A stretch of 32,265 nt of DNA from Sedimentisphaerales bacterium (GTDB lineage: Bacteria; Planctomycetota; Phycisphaerae; Sedimentisphaerales; Anaerohalosphaeraceae), in contig JAFGGE010000127.1 of the NCBI GenBank assembly GCA_016930745.1, forward strand, positions 1-32,265, written 5' to 3'. The stretch's first letter is position 1. Each line of letters opens with the position of its first letter. The notes under the pieces are model-generated. The model was not told the origin of the DNA and did not search any database. It saw nothing but the letters and a program-made list of their open reading frames with translations. The translations under genes were made by a program, and so were the position numbers. Positions 14,948 to 24,116 of this stretch are shown here, in pieces.

Positions 14948-17900
14948 CTACTGTTCCGGTTCGGTTCGGGCCTTTTCCATGGCTTGTTTCACAATTTGAC
15001 GAATGCGCTCGTTTTCCTGCTCGTCCGCCGTTAGCGCCGGAGAGACCGAGGCCCCCTGCCCGGAAACGGCGGGAACGGAGTCTGTCTTGACGGGTTCGGG
15101 CAGGATCACCACTTCGCCGGTTTCACTTTGTTGCCGTTTTTCTTCTTCTATATCCGGCCCCTCTTTGTCCTGAAAATCCATTTCATTCTTGAAAAGCGCC
15201 TTTTGAATGGCCTGATCCAGTTCCGAAAGAATGGTATCCATCCGTTTACGAGGCTGCTCAAGCTGTTTCATGCTGTCGGTATCCGCGGGAATCGCCTGAA
15301 GATTTTCGTCATCAAAGACATACGGTGTGACAAACACCAGAAGCTCGCTGTTGGTCAGCTCGTTATCGGTATGCTTGAAGGCTTCTCCGAGAATCGGGAT
15401 ATCCCCCAGCAAAGGAACCTTGTTAAGCACCTTGGAGTCCTTCTGCGTCAGAATCCCGCCCAGAATAATGGTCTGGCCGTTTTTAACGATGATGCTGGTC
15501 GTGGTATCCAGTTTGTTCGTCGATACCTGTCCGTTGATATCGGGACCGACCTCGGAGATTTCCAGATTGATGGTCATATCCACATCCTTTTCGGGTGTGA
15601 TATTGGGGCGCACCCGCAGGGTGATGCCGACGTCGCGGTAGTTGTAGGAGTTGACCACCGAGTTGGGATTGGAGCTGTCGGTCTGGCTCTGTTCCAGAAA
15701 GGCGATTTCCTGAGCCTTGATAAAGGCCGCTTCTTTGTTGTCCTTGGTCCACAGGGTCGGTTGGTTGAGAATCTGGGCGTCGGCCTGGCTGACAAGCAGA
15801 TCAACCAGAGCATACAATTGGGTATCGAAACTCAAAATGGTATTGCCCCGTGTCTCGTCCCTGATAAGACCTCCTAAGGCACGAAGGGCATCGACACCGA
15901 CATCCCCCAGGGCCTGCTGGTTGGTGGAATACTTTACGCCGAGCGATTCGATATTGCTGTGGTCGGCGGTCATGATGACCACCTTGACCATCACCTGCAT
16001 CCCCGGCTGGTCCAGCACCTTAACCATAGCACGGATGTCTTCCATATATTCCGACGGCGCCAGGACCAGAATCGCCTTGCTGCGGTGCACGGGGATAAAG
16101 CGGATTTTTCCGATCAGGTTGCTGGTGGGCATTTCCTCGGTGGTGGTGGTCCGGGTTTGCCGGTTCCACCACGGCGTAATGGTTCCGGCAGACTGATCCT
16201 CCTGTCCGGCAACGCTGGAGCCGGTGTCCGCCGAATATTCGCTGAGACCTCGGGTGCTCCGTTGTAACGTGGCGGTTGTGCCCGGCTCGTTGAGCAGGGC
16301 GTTCAACTGGTCGCAAAGATCTTCGGCGTCGGCATAGTTGAGAGTGATAACCTGCGGAAGCTCCGCCTTTTCCTCGCTGTCCAGGTCCTTGATCAGTTTT
16401 TCGATTACGTCATACGCTTCGGGGATCTTGCTGATGATAATGATTTTCTTGGTATTCGGCACCGGTTCGAAGGTGAACATCCCGTACAGCGAACCGACGA
16501 TTTTGCTCTTTTCGTCCTCCATAACACGGCCGCCCATGATCATGCGGATCAGGTTGTTGGAGCTGCCGCTGTCGGTGGCGCTGAAAAGGGTGCTCAACAA
16601 TTGGGCCATCTGCACCGGATCGGAGTTGTGGAGAGTGACAAGACGATACTGATCCTTGGAGATATCCAGAGGCACATCCCATTCTTCGGTGATCTGCTTG
16701 GCGATTTTCTGCATGTTCTTTTCCGAGGCGATCACCGTAACCTGACGCAGCGTCGGATAGGCAATGACCTTGACGGTGTCCTCCGCTGTGCTTGACGAGC
16801 CGTAGGAACTATAACCGCCATATATGTTGTATGAACGGCCGCCGGTGGTTCGACTGCTCAATTCGCCGTAAAGTCCGTCGATATTGGTTTTGATTTGATC
16901 CGGATCGGCATAGTTGAGTTTGAATGTCCTCTCAATAAAGATATCCATTCCGGGCAGGTCGATTTCCGCGACCAGTCGCTCGACCATCTTGCGGTTTTCC
17001 TCGCTGCCCCAGACGACAATCTGCTTGGACTGGGTTAAGGCTTCCACAACGATACTTGCCTCAAACTGGGTGCCGGGCATGTCTTCGATCGCACTCTGTA
17101 CGGCACGGGCTACTTCTCTGGGATCGACATAACGGACAGGAATTACACTTTGTCCCTGCTCCGTGGATTGCGAGATATCCAGTTTTTTGATCCAGGACTC
17201 GATCAGGTCCATGTCTCTTTCGGAGGCCCGCGCAATGATCCAGTTTTGTTTGGGCATCGGGATCAACCGGATCGGAATTTCTGTGGAAATCGTCACCGTG
17301 CTGGCGGGATTGACAGTAGTAGCGCCGGGCCTGCCTTCGGATCGGGAAGATCTGCTGTCACTATCAGAAGGCCTTCCGCGCGAACGATCCTGGCCACCCC
17401 CGCTGCTTTGGGTGCCGCCGCTTAAAATAATTTGCAGCAATTGTACAATCTCGGCCGGATCGCCGTTTTGGATCTCGAAAATCTGTTCGACGACCTGTTC
17501 CGACTCGGCAATATCAAGCTGTCGAACGATCCGTTCGATACGCGTCAGGTTTTCCACCGTGTCGATCACCACGACGTCGTTGGTATTGGCCAAAGCCGTC
17601 ACATGGCCGTATTCGGCGATCAGCGGGGTGATAATCTGGCTCAGCCGGGTGGCATCATAGCTCTTGAGGCGGAAAAACTTTTCCACGATCATATTCTTGT
17701 CTTCGATTCGGGCCAAGGCGTCGTCCGGGCCTAAAGTGGGAACGTATCCTTGCCTGGCTTCGGCGATCGGCTTGAGGAAAATCTTGTCCTCGGCATGTTC
17801 GGCGATCACGCCCCGGGCTCGCAGGGCGGCATACACCAGCGACAATGCCCGGCTGCGCGGCACTTTCTGGCTGGCGTAAATGGTGATTCTCTTTTGCAGC

Positions 17901-18451
17901 ACTTCATCCGTTGTGGGAATGATCGGTTTGCCCGTCCAGTCGCCCAGTTTCTGGACGATGATTCGCATTTCGACATTGTTCAGGTTGATCGATTCTTCCG
18001 GCTCGGCCTGATTGGTTCCCGCCGAAGCAAGCTGGCCGAACCAGTCAAAACCGGCGGAACCGTCTCTCTGCGTGGAAACTGGCTGTTGTTCGTTGAATCC
18101 CGGCTGCCATCCGCTTAAGGCCGCTACCGGTGTTCTTGCGGTTATCCCGGACGGCAAAGGGGTACTGCTCGGCAATCCCATGCCTTCGGCCAGATTCGGA
18201 TCGCCCCCCATCATTTCCAGAAAGGCCTTGGCGTCGCCGACGTTCAATCCTGCATTCGGAAACCCGGGAGGAGGAACCGCCGGAGCCGAAGCTTGATTGG
18301 GGTCGCCTGCCGGGGAAACCGGCTGCTCGGTCACAACCGCAGAGATCTCGGCGGCGCTGTTGGATTCGGCCGCCCTGATCCGATCTGCGTCATACAGATA
18401 TCCAAACAAGAAAAAAAATACGAACACAGACAAAATGCTTATGCGTTTCAA
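14948..18451 (-). CDS. gspD: Type II secretion system secretin GspD, extra-long form
   Basis: GspD forms the outer-membrane pore of the T2SS. This copy has 1167 residues against roughly 650-700 usually. In order: a signal peptide (1-28), a Pro/Gly-rich linker, and an N0/STN domain (about 154-235). About six N1-like repeats follow (near 254-313, 319-425, 430-500, 503-595, 600-691, 699-815). Then come the secretin core (about 818-1048, with VPLLGDIPILGEAFK and SELLVFVTPYVF) and a charged tail. Insertions rich in Ser, Arg or Gly sit inside repeats 2, 4 and 6. The start is TTG at 18451: there is no in-frame ATG near it, and AAGGAG lies six bases upstream of the TTG. It is the last gene of the operon, before a strong terminator. 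Confidence 0.93.
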   Translation of the reverse strand: MKRISILSVFVFFFLFGYLYDADRIRAAESNSAAEISAVVTEQPVSPAGDPNQASAPAVPPPGFPNAGLNVGDAKAFLEMMGGDPNLAEGMGLPSSTPLPSGITARTPVAALSGWQPGFNEQQPVSTQRDGSAGFDWFGQLASAGTNQAEPEESINLNNVEMRIIVQKLGDWTGKPIIPTTDEVLQKRITIYASQKVPRSRALSLVYAALRARGVIAEHAEDKIFLKPIAEARQGYVPTLGPDDALARIEDKNMIVEKFFRLKSYDATRLSQIITPLIAEYGHVTALANTNDVVVIDTVENLTRIERIVRQLDIAESEQVVEQIFEIQNGDPAEIVQLLQIILSGGTQSSGGGQDRSRGRPSDSDSRSSRSEGRPGATTVNPASTVTISTEIPIRLIPMPKQNWIIARASERDMDLIESWIKKLDISQSTEQGQSVIPVRYVDPREVARAVQSAIEDMPGTQFEASIVVEALTQSKQIVVWGSEENRKMVERLVAEIDLPGMDIFIERTFKLNYADPDQIKTNIDGLYGELSSRTTGGRSYNIYGGYSSYGSSSTAEDTVKVIAYPTLRQVTVIASEKNMQKIAKQITEEWDVPLDISKDQYRLVTLHNSDPVQMAQLLSTLFSATDSGSSNNLIRMIMGGRVMEDEKSKIVGSLYGMFTFEPVPNTKKIIIISKIPEAYDVIEKLIKDLDSEEKAELPQVITLNYADAEDLCDQLNALLNEPGTTATLQRSTRGLSEYSADTGSSVAGQEDQSAGTITPWWNRQTRTTTTEEMPTSNLIGKIRFIPVHRSKAILVLAPSEYMEDIRAMVKVLDQPGMQVMVKVVIMTADHSNIESLGVKYSTNQQALGDVGVDALRALGGLIRDETRGNTILSFDTQLYALVDLLVSQADAQILNQPTLWTKDNKEAAFIKAQEIAFLEQSQTDSSNPNSVVNSYNYRDVGITLRVRPNITPEKDVDMTINLEISEVGPDINGQVSTNKLDTTTSIIVKNGQTIILGGILTQKDSKVLNKVPLLGDIPILGEAFKHTDNELTNSELLVFVTPYVFDDENLQAIPADTDSMKQLEQPRKRMDTILSELDQAIQKALFKNEMDFQDKEGPDIEEEKRQQSETGEVVILPEPVKTDSVPAVSGQGASVSPALTADEQENERIRQIVKQAMEKARTEPEQ

Positions 18452-18481
18452 AGGTTTCTCCTTGAAAAAGATTATCCCTGA

Positions 18482-19243
18482 TTATCTGCCGCCTCGACCG
18501 CCGGGTCCGCCGCCGAATCCACCCCCCATGCCGCCCCCCATACCGCCGCCCGGACCGCGGTCTCCAAATCCCATTCGTTGACGGAATTCTTCCCGCAATT
18601 TTTCCCGCTCTTCCGGCGTAGCGTTCATGAATCGGTCCCGCATTTCTTCCATACGCGCCCGCTGATCCGCGGTAGGTTCAAAACGGAATCGTCCCTCCGG
18701 CGGCCCGCCGGTAGCGACCGTAGGTCTTCCCTCGCCGGAACCGCGGCCCTCTCGGGAACGACCTTCCTCCCGGCGATCGCCCCCCCTTCGGTCCCCGCCG
18801 GAACCGTTGCTGTTGGCGACGCCGAAGGGAATCAGTTTGGTTTCTTTCTCTTCCCAGAGGATCGTTACATCGTTGGGGCCGATGGCAACGATCTTGGCGC
18901 CGGATACTTCATCCCCGATGTTATACAGTTTGTCGCCGAAGACGGCCGTATCGCCGAACAGCCCCGTACAAACCGGTTGACTGGGCTTGCCGGGAACGGG
19001 AGCGAACATGTTTTTCCTTTTCAATCCACCGGCCGACTCCTTCGGCGCCGCCAAATACTTCTGAACGGTTTCCTCGTCCTGCTGACGGCTTTTTTCGGCC
19101 GAAGCGATGACACCGGGAAGAGACACCGTGGTTACCTGGTATTGTACCACGTCGGCTATCGTAGCCGCGGCAAAGAGAATCGCCAGTGCCCCTGTCAGTC
19201 GGATCAGATTTGTTTTCTTGCGAAAAAGATGGATTATGCTCAT
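18482..19243 (-). CDS. GspC-like T2SS inner membrane protein with Gly/Arg-rich tail
   Basis: This 253-residue protein has a short cytoplasmic start, one membrane segment (about 16-35) and a periplasmic part. The motif KRKNMFAPV (about 75-83) and the small beta domain LFGDTAVFGDKLYNIGDEV...TKLIPFG (about 94-141) resemble the homology region by which GspC/PilP contacts the secretin N0 domain. No PDZ domain is seen. The last ~110 residues are low complexity: an Arg/Gly/Glu region, a helical EMRDRFMNATPEEREKLREE stretch, then Gly-Met repeats ending GGRGGR. The start is ATG 19243 with GGGAG upstream. Its place between the GspM-like gene and gspD supports the GspC role, but similarity is limited to the core. 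Confidence 0.7.
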   Translation of the reverse strand: MSIIHLFRKKTNLIRLTGALAILFAAATIADVVQYQVTTVSLPGVIASAEKSRQQDEETVQKYLAAPKESAGGLKRKNMFAPVPGKPSQPVCTGLFGDTAVFGDKLYNIGDEVSGAKIVAIGPNDVTILWEEKETKLIPFGVANSNGSGGDRRGGDRREEGRSREGRGSGEGRPTVATGGPPEGRFRFEPTADQRARMEEMRDRFMNATPEEREKLREEFRQRMGFGDRGPGGGMGGGMGGGFGGGPGGRGGR

Positions 19244-19263
19244 ACAGGACTCCCTTCAAGCCA

Positions 19264-19800
19264 TTATTTGGCGAACGTCGAAACAGTTAATATCAGGTCT
19301 ACTTCCTGTCGATTTCTCTGATCCGGGCGAATCTGGATCTCTTCCACGCCGACCAGATACGGATTGCTGTTGAGATTGCCCAGTAAATCCAGCACCTGGC
19401 TCAGATTACACCGCGACTTGCACTGCAAACGGAGCGTTTTGTAGCCGCCTACGCCGGCGATTTTCTTGGAGGCCAGATAATCCAGGCTCTTGGCCTTGAT
19501 TCCGGCCCGCTTGATCTGCTCGTTAAATTCATTTCGGAACAGAACCAATTGTTCCTCTTCTTTTACGGGCATTTCGAATTTCGGCACGGCCGTCATCGCG
19601 GCGATCTGTCGCGCCGTCGGCTTGCCGGCGGCCTGCTGCTCAATAGCCTTCAACTGGATTCGCATCTCTTTCAGATCCGAACGCGTCATCTGCCAATCGC
19701 TAAGCCATTCACCGGCAAAGAGATATATAACAATCAAAGCGATGGCCAGCGATCCCCAGAGAACCGCACGCCGATCCCGTTGCGACAGTCGATTCCACAT
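19264..19800 (-). CDS. GspM/PilO-like T2SS platform protein
   Basis: This 178-residue protein has one membrane segment near the N-terminus (about 13-31). A coiled-coil stretch follows (DLKEMRIQLKAIEQQAAG), then a periplasmic alpha/beta domain, the layout of GspM and PilO, which pair with GspL/PilN in the inner-membrane platform. The domain's later part (LRLQCKSRCNLSQVLDLLGNL...VEEIQIR) looks like a PilO/GspM ferredoxin-like fold. The start is ATG 19800, three bases after the GspL-like stop, with GGAGG inside the end of that gene. The assignment rests on topology and gene order rather than strong similarity. Confidence 0.7.
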   Translation of the reverse strand: MWNRLSQRDRRAVLWGSLAIALIVIYLFAGEWLSDWQMTRSDLKEMRIQLKAIEQQAAGKPTARQIAAMTAVPKFEMPVKEEEQLVLFRNEFNEQIKRAGIKAKSLDYLASKKIAGVGGYKTLRLQCKSRCNLSQVLDLLGNLNSNPYLVGVEEIQIRPDQRNRQEVDLILTVSTFAK

Positions 19801-19803
19801 CGG

Positions 19804-21303
19804 TTATTTCCCTCCACAGAAGTCTCTGTACCGAAACGTCATCTTGAACGTCACCCGATTGCTTCGCGAATCGAGGGAAGGGCTTTGAATGTCCACGTCC
19901 TTAATGCCGGCCTTCGACTGCAGCGTCTTCTGAAATTTATAAAGCTGTTCGTAGCTGGCGGCTGAGCTGGCAACTTGAATGGGTTTTCCTTTTTGGAAGA
20001 TGAAACTGTCCAGCATCATCCCGCTTTCCACGCTTTCGTTAAGCTTGGTTAAAACATCCAGGACGTCCGGTCTCTCTTCGGCGATCCGCTGATGGGTTTT
20101 ATGAATCGCCACCAGTTCGCTGAGCTTGCTGTTTTCCAGACGCGCCAGCTCCGCCGTATCCAGACGTTTGGCGACGACAAGGAAGACGATCAGCATCAGC
20201 GCCGCCGCCACGGAGGTAATTAGCAAGAGCCGGGAAGAAGCCGAGAGTTTTTCTTCTTTTTTCCGGGCCTGGCCGGCTTCCAGAAGGTTCAGCGGACGGG
20301 TCCGCTCGTCCAGGACCAGGATCCCGGCGCCGATCGGCTCAAGATAGTCGAATATAATGTCCGGGGTTAACTCCCCTTCGGCGGCAAAGACCTGGGATCC
20401 GCAGACCGATGCGGGTTCCTCCTGTACAAGTCCGGGCGCGGCGTCAAATCCGATGTCGATCACATTCGGCCGGGCGACGCTGGCCTGCACGGCAAGACCT
20501 TTTTGCTTTAGATGCCCGAGCAGCTCGAAATGCGCCTGACGGTTCTCCGCCAGGATGAAGATACGATCCTTCAATTCGGAATCGGCGCTGAATCGCTCTA
20601 TAGCGCTGCTCAGATCGTGAGCAAAGAGTTCGGTGGATTCTGTTTTCAATTCCGGATCGTTCAGGTCCTCTGACCCGACGTCAATCGTTACAGCCTGCGA
20701 CAGCACCCCTCCTTGTGCCAGTAAAACCCGAGTGTCTTTGGGGCGGATATGCAGGATCAGGGCGGATTGACGGTCCCCGCCGAAACATTGCCGCCATGCG
20801 CGAATCGTCCCTTCGCAGTCGGGCATCACCACATGGACCCGAGCGGCCCTTGTTTTCGCTAAAAAAGAACCGACCGTATCCTTCCGGGCGGCCAGCAATG
20901 TGCCGGCCCGCGTTGGTTCATGGCCGGATTCTACCCGCCAGGTCATCTCCATCTCCTCGGCCGGCAGCGGCAGCAGCGATTCGGCCTGCATCCGGATGAT
21001 CCCCTCCAGCTGGTTTTCTTTTACCGGGGGCAGCTCCAGGTGATAGATAGCCGCCATCGCCGAATCCATCGCTACCGCCAGAAGCGGGGCAGGCATTCCC
21101 TCGGCGGATGGGATGTCCCGTGTACATTCGGAAAGAAACGCTCCTATATCCGTTTCTTCGGCGCTGATCCGATGCCAAACCACTTCAAAATCGTCGGCCA
21201 CCGTGCGCAGCATGACCGCTTTATACGGTCCGCCGCCGTTATAGCCGGTCGATACGGCAATCACGGTGTCGGGTTTACTTGTCTGTTTCGCCTGTCTGAT
21301 CAA
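19804..21303 (-). CDS. GspL-like platform protein (PilM-like plus PilN-like in one chain)
   Basis: This 499-residue protein joins a cytoplasmic actin-like part of the PilM/GspL type (about 1-345), one membrane helix (about 358-378), and a periplasmic coiled coil with a ferredoxin-like domain (about 380-499) as in PilN/GspL. RPLNLLEAG just before the membrane helix recalls the NLLP motif of PilN. GspL recruits the ATPase GspE to the membrane. The start is TTG at 21303: it overlaps the gspK stop as TTGA, and AAGGAG lies seven bases upstream, while no ATG is near. The region LELPPVKENQLEGIIRMQAESLLPLPAEEM is typical of PilM proteins. Confidence 0.82.
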   Translation of the reverse strand: MIRQAKQTSKPDTVIAVSTGYNGGGPYKAVMLRTVADDFEVVWHRISAEETDIGAFLSECTRDIPSAEGMPAPLLAVAMDSAMAAIYHLELPPVKENQLEGIIRMQAESLLPLPAEEMEMTWRVESGHEPTRAGTLLAARKDTVGSFLAKTRAARVHVVMPDCEGTIRAWRQCFGGDRQSALILHIRPKDTRVLLAQGGVLSQAVTIDVGSEDLNDPELKTESTELFAHDLSSAIERFSADSELKDRIFILAENRQAHFELLGHLKQKGLAVQASVARPNVIDIGFDAAPGLVQEEPASVCGSQVFAAEGELTPDIIFDYLEPIGAGILVLDERTRPLNLLEAGQARKKEEKLSASSRLLLITSVAAALMLIVFLVVAKRLDTAELARLENSKLSELVAIHKTHQRIAEERPDVLDVLTKLNESVESGMMLDSFIFQKGKPIQVASSAASYEQLYKFQKTLQSKAGIKDVDIQSPSLDSRSNRVTFKMTFRYRDFCGGK

Positions 21304-22547
21304 TGAATCGCTCCTTCGCGAAAGTACAGAATCTCGGTCGGAGACCTCCCGCGATCTACCACCGCCTCGACCGTATAGGTCATTGCCGACCTGTCGGCCG
21401 TCGCGACGATATCGAGAGTGTACACACTGGACCGCGTGGTAACATAATTTATGAAATCATTCGTCGTATCCGAGGAAATAATATCGATATTTTTCAGATC
21501 CGCCAGAGAAGTCAACCCGCCACCCATGTTTTCCCGCAAGGCCATGATGTCCATGGCCGCCTGCTCATCCCCCCCCAGCAACGCCGCCAGAACCCGCAAT
21601 GGGGCGGTATTTATATTGACTCTGCCCCGGACCCGGCCGCTGCCCCGCGTAGTCGTAATTTTGTCGGCGATTTCATAGAATTGGTCTGCGGTAATCGGTT
21701 CGGATTGTTGTGGATTGGAATTGGTATTGTTTCCGGAGCCGGATTGGGATCCGGTACCCCCGCTCAATGCCTTGGTCAGCAGGTCGCCGATATTGCTGTA
21801 CTGTCGGTTTTCCACGATCCATCGGGCCTGCCCTGCGCTGAGTCCCAGATCCTGCTGGAGCTGATTTTCGCCGGCTCGGTTGATATCGATTCTTGGATTG
21901 CCGTCGGCATCGGTATTGGTGTCGTAGGAATAACAGGTCAGATACTTGATCCATCCTTCATTGTAATCCGAGATCGCTTCGACGCCCTGGCCGGTTCCAT
22001 ATACATGCGCCTCGGTGACGCCTTTAATCATCAGCAATTCACGAATGGTTCGAATACTTTCGTTGCGGGCCTGGTATCCATAGGGCAGATTGACATAATA
22101 GGAACCTTCGGCTCCGAGGGCGCGGCCGTCGTCGTCGCTGTCGCGCCAGTCCAGGATCGAATCGGCGATTTCCTCGGTCATGTCCGGCAGCCAGAGTAAT
22201 TGTTCCCGCGTAGCGGTATTGATGTTCAGTTTGCCGGCCTCATCGGTCACCGCAACGGCAAACCGGACCCCGTCCAGGACAATATCGTTGATATCGGGGA
22301 CGTATCCGCTCCAGACATCGTAGAGGCTGTCGCTGCTGAGATCTTCGTTTTCCAGCAGGGCGATCGTTTTTTCCAGCCCGGCCCGGGCGGCCCATTTGCA
22401 GCGAATTCGATCCCCGGCGGCCATGCTGATGTGCGTGTCCACATAGGTCATCTGCGAGGCGATCGTGACGATAATGGTCAGCAGGACCAGCGTCCATAAT
22501 ACGCCGACCAGAATAACGCCTTCAGGTTGTGTACCATTTCGTTTCAC
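21300..22547 (-). CDS. gspK: Type II secretion minor pseudopilin GspK
   Basis: GspK caps the pseudopilus tip. This 415-residue protein starts with a short basic leader and a hydrophobic helix (GVILVGVLWTLVLLTIIV, residues 10-27). As usual for GspK it lacks the Glu at +5 of other pseudopilins. The body carries three NIN/INxA helix-hairpin segments (KLNINTATREQL near 106, RIDINRAGENQL near 222, RVNINTAPLRVL near 313), where GspK is known for such a domain. A Ser/Gly/Asn linker (about 270-285) separates parts. The start is GTG at 22547, five bases after the GspJ stop codon begins; no strong ribosome site is seen, so coupling to gspJ is likely. Its stop overlaps the TTG of the next gene. Confidence 0.88.
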   Translation of the reverse strand: MKRNGTQPEGVILVGVLWTLVLLTIIVTIASQMTYVDTHISMAAGDRIRCKWAARAGLEKTIALLENEDLSSDSLYDVWSGYVPDINDIVLDGVRFAVAVTDEAGKLNINTATREQLLWLPDMTEEIADSILDWRDSDDDGRALGAEGSYYVNLPYGYQARNESIRTIRELLMIKGVTEAHVYGTGQGVEAISDYNEGWIKYLTCYSYDTNTDADGNPRIDINRAGENQLQQDLGLSAGQARWIVENRQYSNIGDLLTKALSGGTGSQSGSGNNTNSNPQQSEPITADQFYEIADKITTTRGSGRVRGRVNINTAPLRVLAALLGGDEQAAMDIMALRENMGGGLTSLADLKNIDIISSDTTNDFINYVTTRSSVYTLDIVATADRSAMTYTVEAVVDRGRSPTEILYFREGAIH

Positions 22548-22551
22548 TGAA

Positions 22552-23283
22552 TTACTGGCTCACATCAATCGGACTGACATCTTGAAATTCGGTTTCCGCT
22601 TCTTCGTCCAGCGTAGCTTTCAGGGCTTCGGCCACACGGGGAAAGGTTACGGCAATGCTTCGTATAATCGGCCGTTTCACTTCCGGATCGTTCGGCAGCC
22701 GGCCGATCAGGGTGATCTGCATCAGTTCGGGCAACACTTCCTGTTCTTCGGGCCATTGGTCCAGCCATTCGTATCCGTCGTAATACTGGACTTGAAACGA
22801 AACGATATTTTCCGCCAGGGTGGTCAGCATCCCCCCGACGGATTCGACATAGTTCTCATCGTCTCGCGGCACCGTTACTATCGGACAGACCCGGCGCATC
22901 AGCGCCAATGATTCTTCCCGGGGCGTCAAAAAATACTGCACCTCGTACACATCGCCTTCCGGCTGCATTCGCCGGGCCGGCGTGCCGGAGGTGACCCACA
23001 TCGTCATCGAACTGAGCGACGTCCCGCTGGTTTCTTCCACCGTGCCGACCAGGCGGAGCCGGTCGATTCGTGAATCTCTATAGAGATTCGCCAGATCCGT
23101 TCGCAGCAGCCGACAGACAAAACGGATTTCATCAGTCGCTGTGGTAGCCGCGGTAATCGATTCCCGCGCGGCGGCGATGGTTCGAAGCGTTCCGACCGTT
23201 ACGACGGTGATAAACACGCCGATCACGGACGCGACGACCATTTCGATCAAAGTGAATCCTCTTCTATTCCCTGCGGTTCTCAC
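22552..23283 (-). CDS. gspJ: Type II secretion minor pseudopilin GspJ
   Basis: This 243-residue prepilin has the leader MRTAGNRRG followed by FTLIEMVVASVIGVFITVV, with Glu at +5, so it should be cut by prepilin peptidase after Gly9. The body (VRDENYVESVGGML-like region, FQVQYYDGYEWLDQWPEE) fits GspJ, which usually follows gspI and precedes gspK. The start is GTG at 23283. It overlaps the stop of gspI as GTGA, and GCGGAGG lies nine bases upstream. It works with GspI, GspK and GspH at the pseudopilus tip. Confidence 0.82.
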   Translation of the reverse strand: MRTAGNRRGFTLIEMVVASVIGVFITVVTVGTLRTIAAARESITAATTATDEIRFVCRLLRTDLANLYRDSRIDRLRLVGTVEETSGTSLSSMTMWVTSGTPARRMQPEGDVYEVQYFLTPREESLALMRRVCPIVTVPRDDENYVESVGGMLTTLAENIVSFQVQYYDGYEWLDQWPEEQEVLPELMQITLIGRLPNDPEVKRPIIRSIAVTFPRVAEALKATLDEEAETEFQDVSPIDVSQ

Positions 23284-24116
23284 CGTCCTGAACCTCCGCC
23301 ACCGGACGGACGACCACCGGATCCGCCTCCGCTGGAACGTCCTGTGCTATTGACGCTGCTGCTTCTGCCGGTTCGTCCTGATGTATTGCCGCCGGGTCTT
23401 GTGCCTTGGCCGCCGGGCCGAATGGCGCCGCCGCTGCCGGGCCGGAAATTACCTCCGCCGCCCGTTTCGCCGCCGCCTTGCCTTCCCCCCGGACGGGTTC
23501 CACCGCCCGCTCCTTCCCCTCCGGGCCTACCACCTCCCGGGCCGCCGCCGGTCTGGCCGCCGCCCGGACCCCCGCCGCCGCGGTTGGCGCTTCCCGGGCT
23601 AAAACCTCCCCCGCCCGATCGTGCGGTAGTGCCGGCGGTTCCGGAGGCGCCCTCCTGGCCGGATGTGGCTGATTCGCCCTGCTGGTCCTGCTGGTCGCCT
23701 TCTTCCTCTTCTTCCTCGGCCGGCGCACCGAGAAACATCGTCGAAGCGGTTATGGATTGTTTATGCCGTTCGGATCCCCAGGAAATCACCATGGCGACCT
23801 CGTATAATCCGATATAGTCTCCTTCCTCCAAAACAGCCTGCCATTGGTATTCGCCCAGGGGGCTGTCTCCGCTGCCCAGCGTCCCCTCCAATTGCCCCAG
23901 TTGTACGAAGGAATCGATCCCCACATAGTCAATCATCGCCATCTGCCGATCGAGGATATCCCATGCCATTTCCTCCTTCTGATTATCGTGTATTCGCGTC
24001 ACATTGCGAACGCTCAGGGAACACAGAGTAATGACGCCCAGACTCAGGATCGTCGAAGCGGCAACCATCTCGACCAGACTAAATGCTTTTGTATTGTGAT
24101 TTTTAATCCGTTTCAT
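23280..24116 (-). CDS. gspI: Type II secretion minor pseudopilin GspI with long Gly-rich tail
   Basis: The N-terminal ~140 residues form a pseudopilin: a short basic leader, then AFSLVEMVAASTILSLGVITL with Glu at +5, and a small globular part. From about residue 135 an EEEEEE stretch and then roughly 125 residues of Gly, Ser, Pro, Thr and Arg repeats (GGGGPGGGQTGGGPGGGRPG-like) extend the protein to 278 residues; usual GspI proteins have about 120-130. The tail is probably disordered. ATG at 24116, sharing one base with the gspH stop (TGATG), is taken as start rather than GTG at 24119. The tail is a real continuation of the frame: it runs without a stop to the gspJ overlap. Confidence 0.8.
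   Translation of the reverse strand: MKRIKNHNTKAFSLVEMVAASTILSLGVITLCSLSVRNVTRIHDNQKEEMAWDILDRQMAMIDYVGIDSFVQLGQLEGTLGSGDSPLGEYQWQAVLEEGDYIGLYEVAMVISWGSERHKQSITASTMFLGAPAEEEEEEGDQQDQQGESATSGQEGASGTAGTTARSGGGGFSPGSANRGGGGPGGGQTGGGPGGGRPGGEGAGGGTRPGGRQGGGETGGGGNFRPGSGGAIRPGGQGTRPGGNTSGRTGRSSSVNSTGRSSGGGSGGRPSGGGGSGR

Noticed and set aside
23344..23817. A 157-codon Pro-rich open frame on the + strand
   Set aside because: It is the antisense of the Gly-rich tail of gspI; Gly codons GGN read backwards give Pro. No ribosome site or homology.
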